Assembly: GCA_964529795.1 (NCBI GenBank)
Contig: CAZGXM010000041.1
Span: 1 to 24,617 of the forward strand
Reading direction: 5' to 3'
Length of the DNA: 24,617 nucleotides
Origin: CAZGXM01 sp964529795
Lineage (GTDB): Bacteria > Bacillota > JADQBR01
How positions within the stretch are numbered: the first letter of the stretch is position 1; each line of letters begins with the position of its first letter. The notes beneath the pieces were generated by a model that worked only from the letters and a program-made list of their open reading frames with translations, did no database searches and was not told the origin of the DNA. The position numbers were made by a program, and so were the translations under genes. Below are positions 22,269 through 24,617 of the stretch, piece after piece.

Positions 22269-24617
22269 GTGGGGAAAAAGCAGCCGCTTGACAGCGGGGT
22301 AAATGTAACACTTGTAGATATATTACTGGCAAGCATAATTTTTGCCGCACCTTTTTTCCGCGGCCTGTATTTTGAAAGGGAATTTCTCTTCTTTCATATT
22401 CTTACCGCCATTGCATTTGCCGTGTTCGGGCTAAAGGCCGTAAACGCAAAAAGATTTGCTTTTTTCAAGTCCTACCCGGACATTTTTGCGGCGGGCCTGG
22501 CGCTGGCCTATTTTCTTTCCCTGTTCACCGCGGCCAACCTTCGCCTGGCAGTGGCGGAAAGCATGAAGATGCTCACCTATCTCCTGATTTACTGGCTGGC
22601 TGCCTACGGGATAGAATCTTCCCGGAAAACCGGGGAATACTTGAAAGTTTTGTTCAGCAGCGGAGTGGTCGTCTCCCTGCTGGGCCTGGGCGCAGCCTTT
22701 GGCACGTTTAATATCAACGCGGCGGTAATGGACGGCATCATCACCTCCACACTGCAGTACAAAAACACCCTAGGTATCTTCCTGGTGGTGATGAACCTGG
22801 CCGGGTTTTACCTGTGGGCATCGGCGAAGAGCCCCGTCAAAAGATATCTCTACGCTGCCGCCAACCTGCTCATTTTTATTACCTTACTGGGGACCCAATC
22901 CCGGGGGGCCTGGCTGGTATATCCCGCGGCGCTCGCTGTGATGTTTGCCGGCTGGGCAAAGGCACACCGCGGGGCGCTGGTGAAGTCGTTTCTGGTACAA
23001 ATAGCTGCGGCGGCCGTGGTCGTGGGGCCCGTATTCAAGGCAGTGGGCGGCAGGTCGCCACTGGGCTGGTTATGGCTGCTGGCGGGTATTTTACTGGTAA
23101 TAGCTCTGGAATTCGCTGCCGGGAAAATCCCGGTCCGGTACCGGCCGGTCAGCAGGCACGGGGTTATTCTATCCGGTTTACTGCTGGTCGTTATTATCAT
23201 TGTTTTTGCCCTGCAGCCCCGGGCGGTCACCGTTACCGCGAGAAGTTTGCTTCCCGCCCAGCTCACCGAGCGGGTGCAGTCCATCAATCTCAACGTGCAC
23301 CAGGTGCAGGAACGTTTTGCCTTCTACAACGATGCCTTTAAGGTCGTCAGGGAGAACCCGTTAACCGGTATCGGCGGCCGCGGCTGGCGGACAGTCTACC
23401 AGGCCTACCAGAGCTACGGCTATACTTCCCGGGAGATACACAGTTACTACCTGAAGGTCCTGGTGGAGACCGGTATTTTCGGTTTATTGATGTTTCTCGG
23501 CTGGATAATTGCCACCCTGGTCACCGGTTTAAAAAATGTCCTTAACAGTAAAACAGACGCCGACCGGAGCCTCAACGCAGCAATTACCGCTGCCGTACTG
23601 GCCCTGGCGGTGCACAGTATCATTGATTTCAACCTGTCACTGGGGGCCATGTCCATCCTGCTCTGGTCCCTGGCGGGGATGAGCGTGGCCTGCTGCCGGG
23701 CCAACGCGGTGAAATCACCGGCAAAAAGAAGCTCCAAGGTTACTGTCAACAGGGAACTGCAGCTGGGCATTGCCGGCCTGCTGGTGGCCGTCCTGATTTT
23801 GGTCCCGGGAAGCTTTGCCGTTGGCAGGCGCTACGCCGCCCGGGCCGTTGCCGCCATGAGCCGGGGAGACCTGAAAGAGGCGCAAAGGCTGTTTGACAAG
23901 GCGCAGACTTTTGACCCCCTGACAGGCTCATACAAGGGGGACCTGGCCCAGATCGCCTATAAGTTGGGGCGGGTGGCCGCCAAAAATGAAGACAGGGCAA
24001 AATATCTCAAGACCGCCCTGGAAAAGGTCAACGCCGCCGTGGCGCTGGACCCGTACAACAAGGACATCCACTATGTAAAAGCGGAAATACTGGCGCCCCT
24101 GGGCCAGGTTGACCGGGCCATTGCCGAAGTGAAACAGGGCATTACCTTGACCCCTTACGTGACTGATGCATACACCAAGTTAGCCAAGACTTATCTCCTT
24201 ATTACCCGTTATTACGCGCAGAAAAAAGACTATGCCGGGGCGCTGAAATACCTGCAGGAAGCAGTCAAAGTAGACAAATTGATGAAGGAAACCATGGACG
24301 CGGTGGAGGATAAGTACTTGCAGCTTTGGGTCACCCAGCCCAGGCTGACAGTCACCCCCGAACTGGCCATGTACCTGGGCGAGGCATACGCGCTCTTGGG
24401 CAGCTACCCGCAGGCAGTCGAAAACTTGAAAATTGCGGCCACCGAGGAAAGCCTCAAGGCCGATGCCCTGATGTGGTGGGGCGTCTGCCTCAAGGAGTTG
24501 GGACAGGAAGAAGCCGCCTCCGGCAAACTGCGGCAGGCATTTAAAATAAACCCCGACTTGAAACTGGAACTGGGCGTGGTACAGAACATGATCCGGGAGT
24601 TTGGGGAAGTGAGATAG
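22269..24617 (+). CDS. O-antigen ligase-like (Wzy_C) membrane protein with C-terminal TPR domain
   Basis: A 782-residue protein. The N-terminal two thirds has about twelve membrane helices with features of the O-antigen ligase/polymerase superfamily: TQSRGAW at 209-215, and a long extracytoplasmic loop containing NPLTGIGGRGW and then HSYYLKVLVETGIFG from His391. The last 240 or so residues form TPR-type helical repeats (AQRLFDKAQTFDP, ALEKVNAAVALDPYN, ALKYLQEAVKVD, AVENLKIAA, KLRQAFKINPD). It likely transfers or polymerises a lipid-linked glycan on the outer face of the membrane, perhaps a wall polymer or glycoprotein glycan. GTG 22269 has GGGAGG seven bases upstream; the frame is open further to 22221 but without a ribosome site. 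The stop codon TAG is the last codon of the window, so the gene is complete. Confidence 0.88.
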   Translation: MGKKQPLDSGVNVTLVDILLASIIFAAPFFRGLYFEREFLFFHILTAIAFAVFGLKAVNAKRFAFFKSYPDIFAAGLALAYFLSLFTAANLRLAVAESMKMLTYLLIYWLAAYGIESSRKTGEYLKVLFSSGVVVSLLGLGAAFGTFNINAAVMDGIITSTLQYKNTLGIFLVVMNLAGFYLWASAKSPVKRYLYAAANLLIFITLLGTQSRGAWLVYPAALAVMFAGWAKAHRGALVKSFLVQIAAAAVVVGPVFKAVGGRSPLGWLWLLAGILLVIALEFAAGKIPVRYRPVSRHGVILSGLLLVVIIIVFALQPRAVTVTARSLLPAQLTERVQSINLNVHQVQERFAFYNDAFKVVRENPLTGIGGRGWRTVYQAYQSYGYTSREIHSYYLKVLVETGIFGLLMFLGWIIATLVTGLKNVLNSKTDADRSLNAAITAAVLALAVHSIIDFNLSLGAMSILLWSLAGMSVACCRANAVKSPAKRSSKVTVNRELQLGIAGLLVAVLILVPGSFAVGRRYAARAVAAMSRGDLKEAQRLFDKAQTFDPLTGSYKGDLAQIAYKLGRVAAKNEDRAKYLKTALEKVNAAVALDPYNKDIHYVKAEILAPLGQVDRAIAEVKQGITLTPYVTDAYTKLAKTYLLITRYYAQKKDYAGALKYLQEAVKVDKLMKETMDAVEDKYLQLWVTQPRLTVTPELAMYLGEAYALLGSYPQAVENLKIAATEESLKADALMWWGVCLKELGQEEAASGKLRQAFKINPDLKLELGVVQNMIREFGEVR

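Noticed and set aside
19629..22350. Very long minus-strand open frames opposite the SLH protein, nucleotidyltransferase and start of the ligase gene
   Set aside because: They lie exactly opposite well-supported genes, read as low-complexity His/Arg/Pro/Gly-rich protein with no family resemblance, and arise from the GC-biased third codon positions of the true genes.

Overview
The window looks like the chromosome of a moderately GC-rich Gram-positive spore-forming anaerobe, probably a Desulfotomaculum/Pelotomaculum-type member of the Peptococcaceae or relatives. This is inference. It rests on S-layer homology (SLH) proteins, a CsaB pyruvyl transferase, the clostridial DUF5693-csaB-murJ gene order, strong AGGAGG ribosome sites, many GTG/TTG starts, sigma-A and sigma-54 promoters, and an acyl-CoA dehydrogenase/ETF operon. 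All convincing genes lie on the plus strand. I saw no tRNA, rRNA, CRISPR array, insertion sequence or phage gene.

Left part (1-11992), cell envelope: the 3' end of a repeat-containing surface protein ending in CxxCH; a secreted SLH subtilase; a membrane-anchored M1-type zinc peptidase; a promoter followed by DUF5693-csaB-murJ; then a WecA/TagO-type polyprenyl-phosphate sugar-phosphate transferase and a secreted coiled-coil/SH3b protein, closed by a strong terminator. CsaB pyruvylates the secondary cell-wall polymer that SLH domains bind. WecA/TagO begins such polymers and MurJ flips lipid-linked precursors. This block therefore plausibly makes both the anchor polymer and some of the proteins attached to it.

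Middle part (about 12000-19480), regulated metabolic unit: a sigma-54 activator (CBS-like, PAS, AAA+, Fis HTH) with its own sigma-A promoter and terminator is followed by a long control region. That region holds a near-consensus sigma-54 promoter at 14489-14504 and two matched inverted repeats upstream. The promoter drives four genes: a 4-hydroxybutyryl-CoA dehydratase-like flavoprotein, an acyl-CoA dehydrogenase, etfB and etfA. By eye, the dehydratase-like protein has lost almost all AbfD catalytic residues and has a rearranged Cys set. The dehydrogenase lacks a glutamate at both known catalytic-base positions. This pair is the best candidate for an undescribed system: an inducible CoA-ester redox or rearrangement pathway with an unknown substrate.

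Right part (19590-24617), cell envelope again: a secreted protein with three C-terminal SLH domains, a sugar nucleotidyltransferase with a hexapeptide-repeat tail, and an O-antigen-ligase-like membrane protein fused to TPRs that ends on the last base of the window. The metabolic unit therefore sits inside an envelope neighbourhood. Four Spo0A-box-like TGTCGAA sites lie just ahead of envelope genes or, in one case, inside the possible extended 5' end of one.
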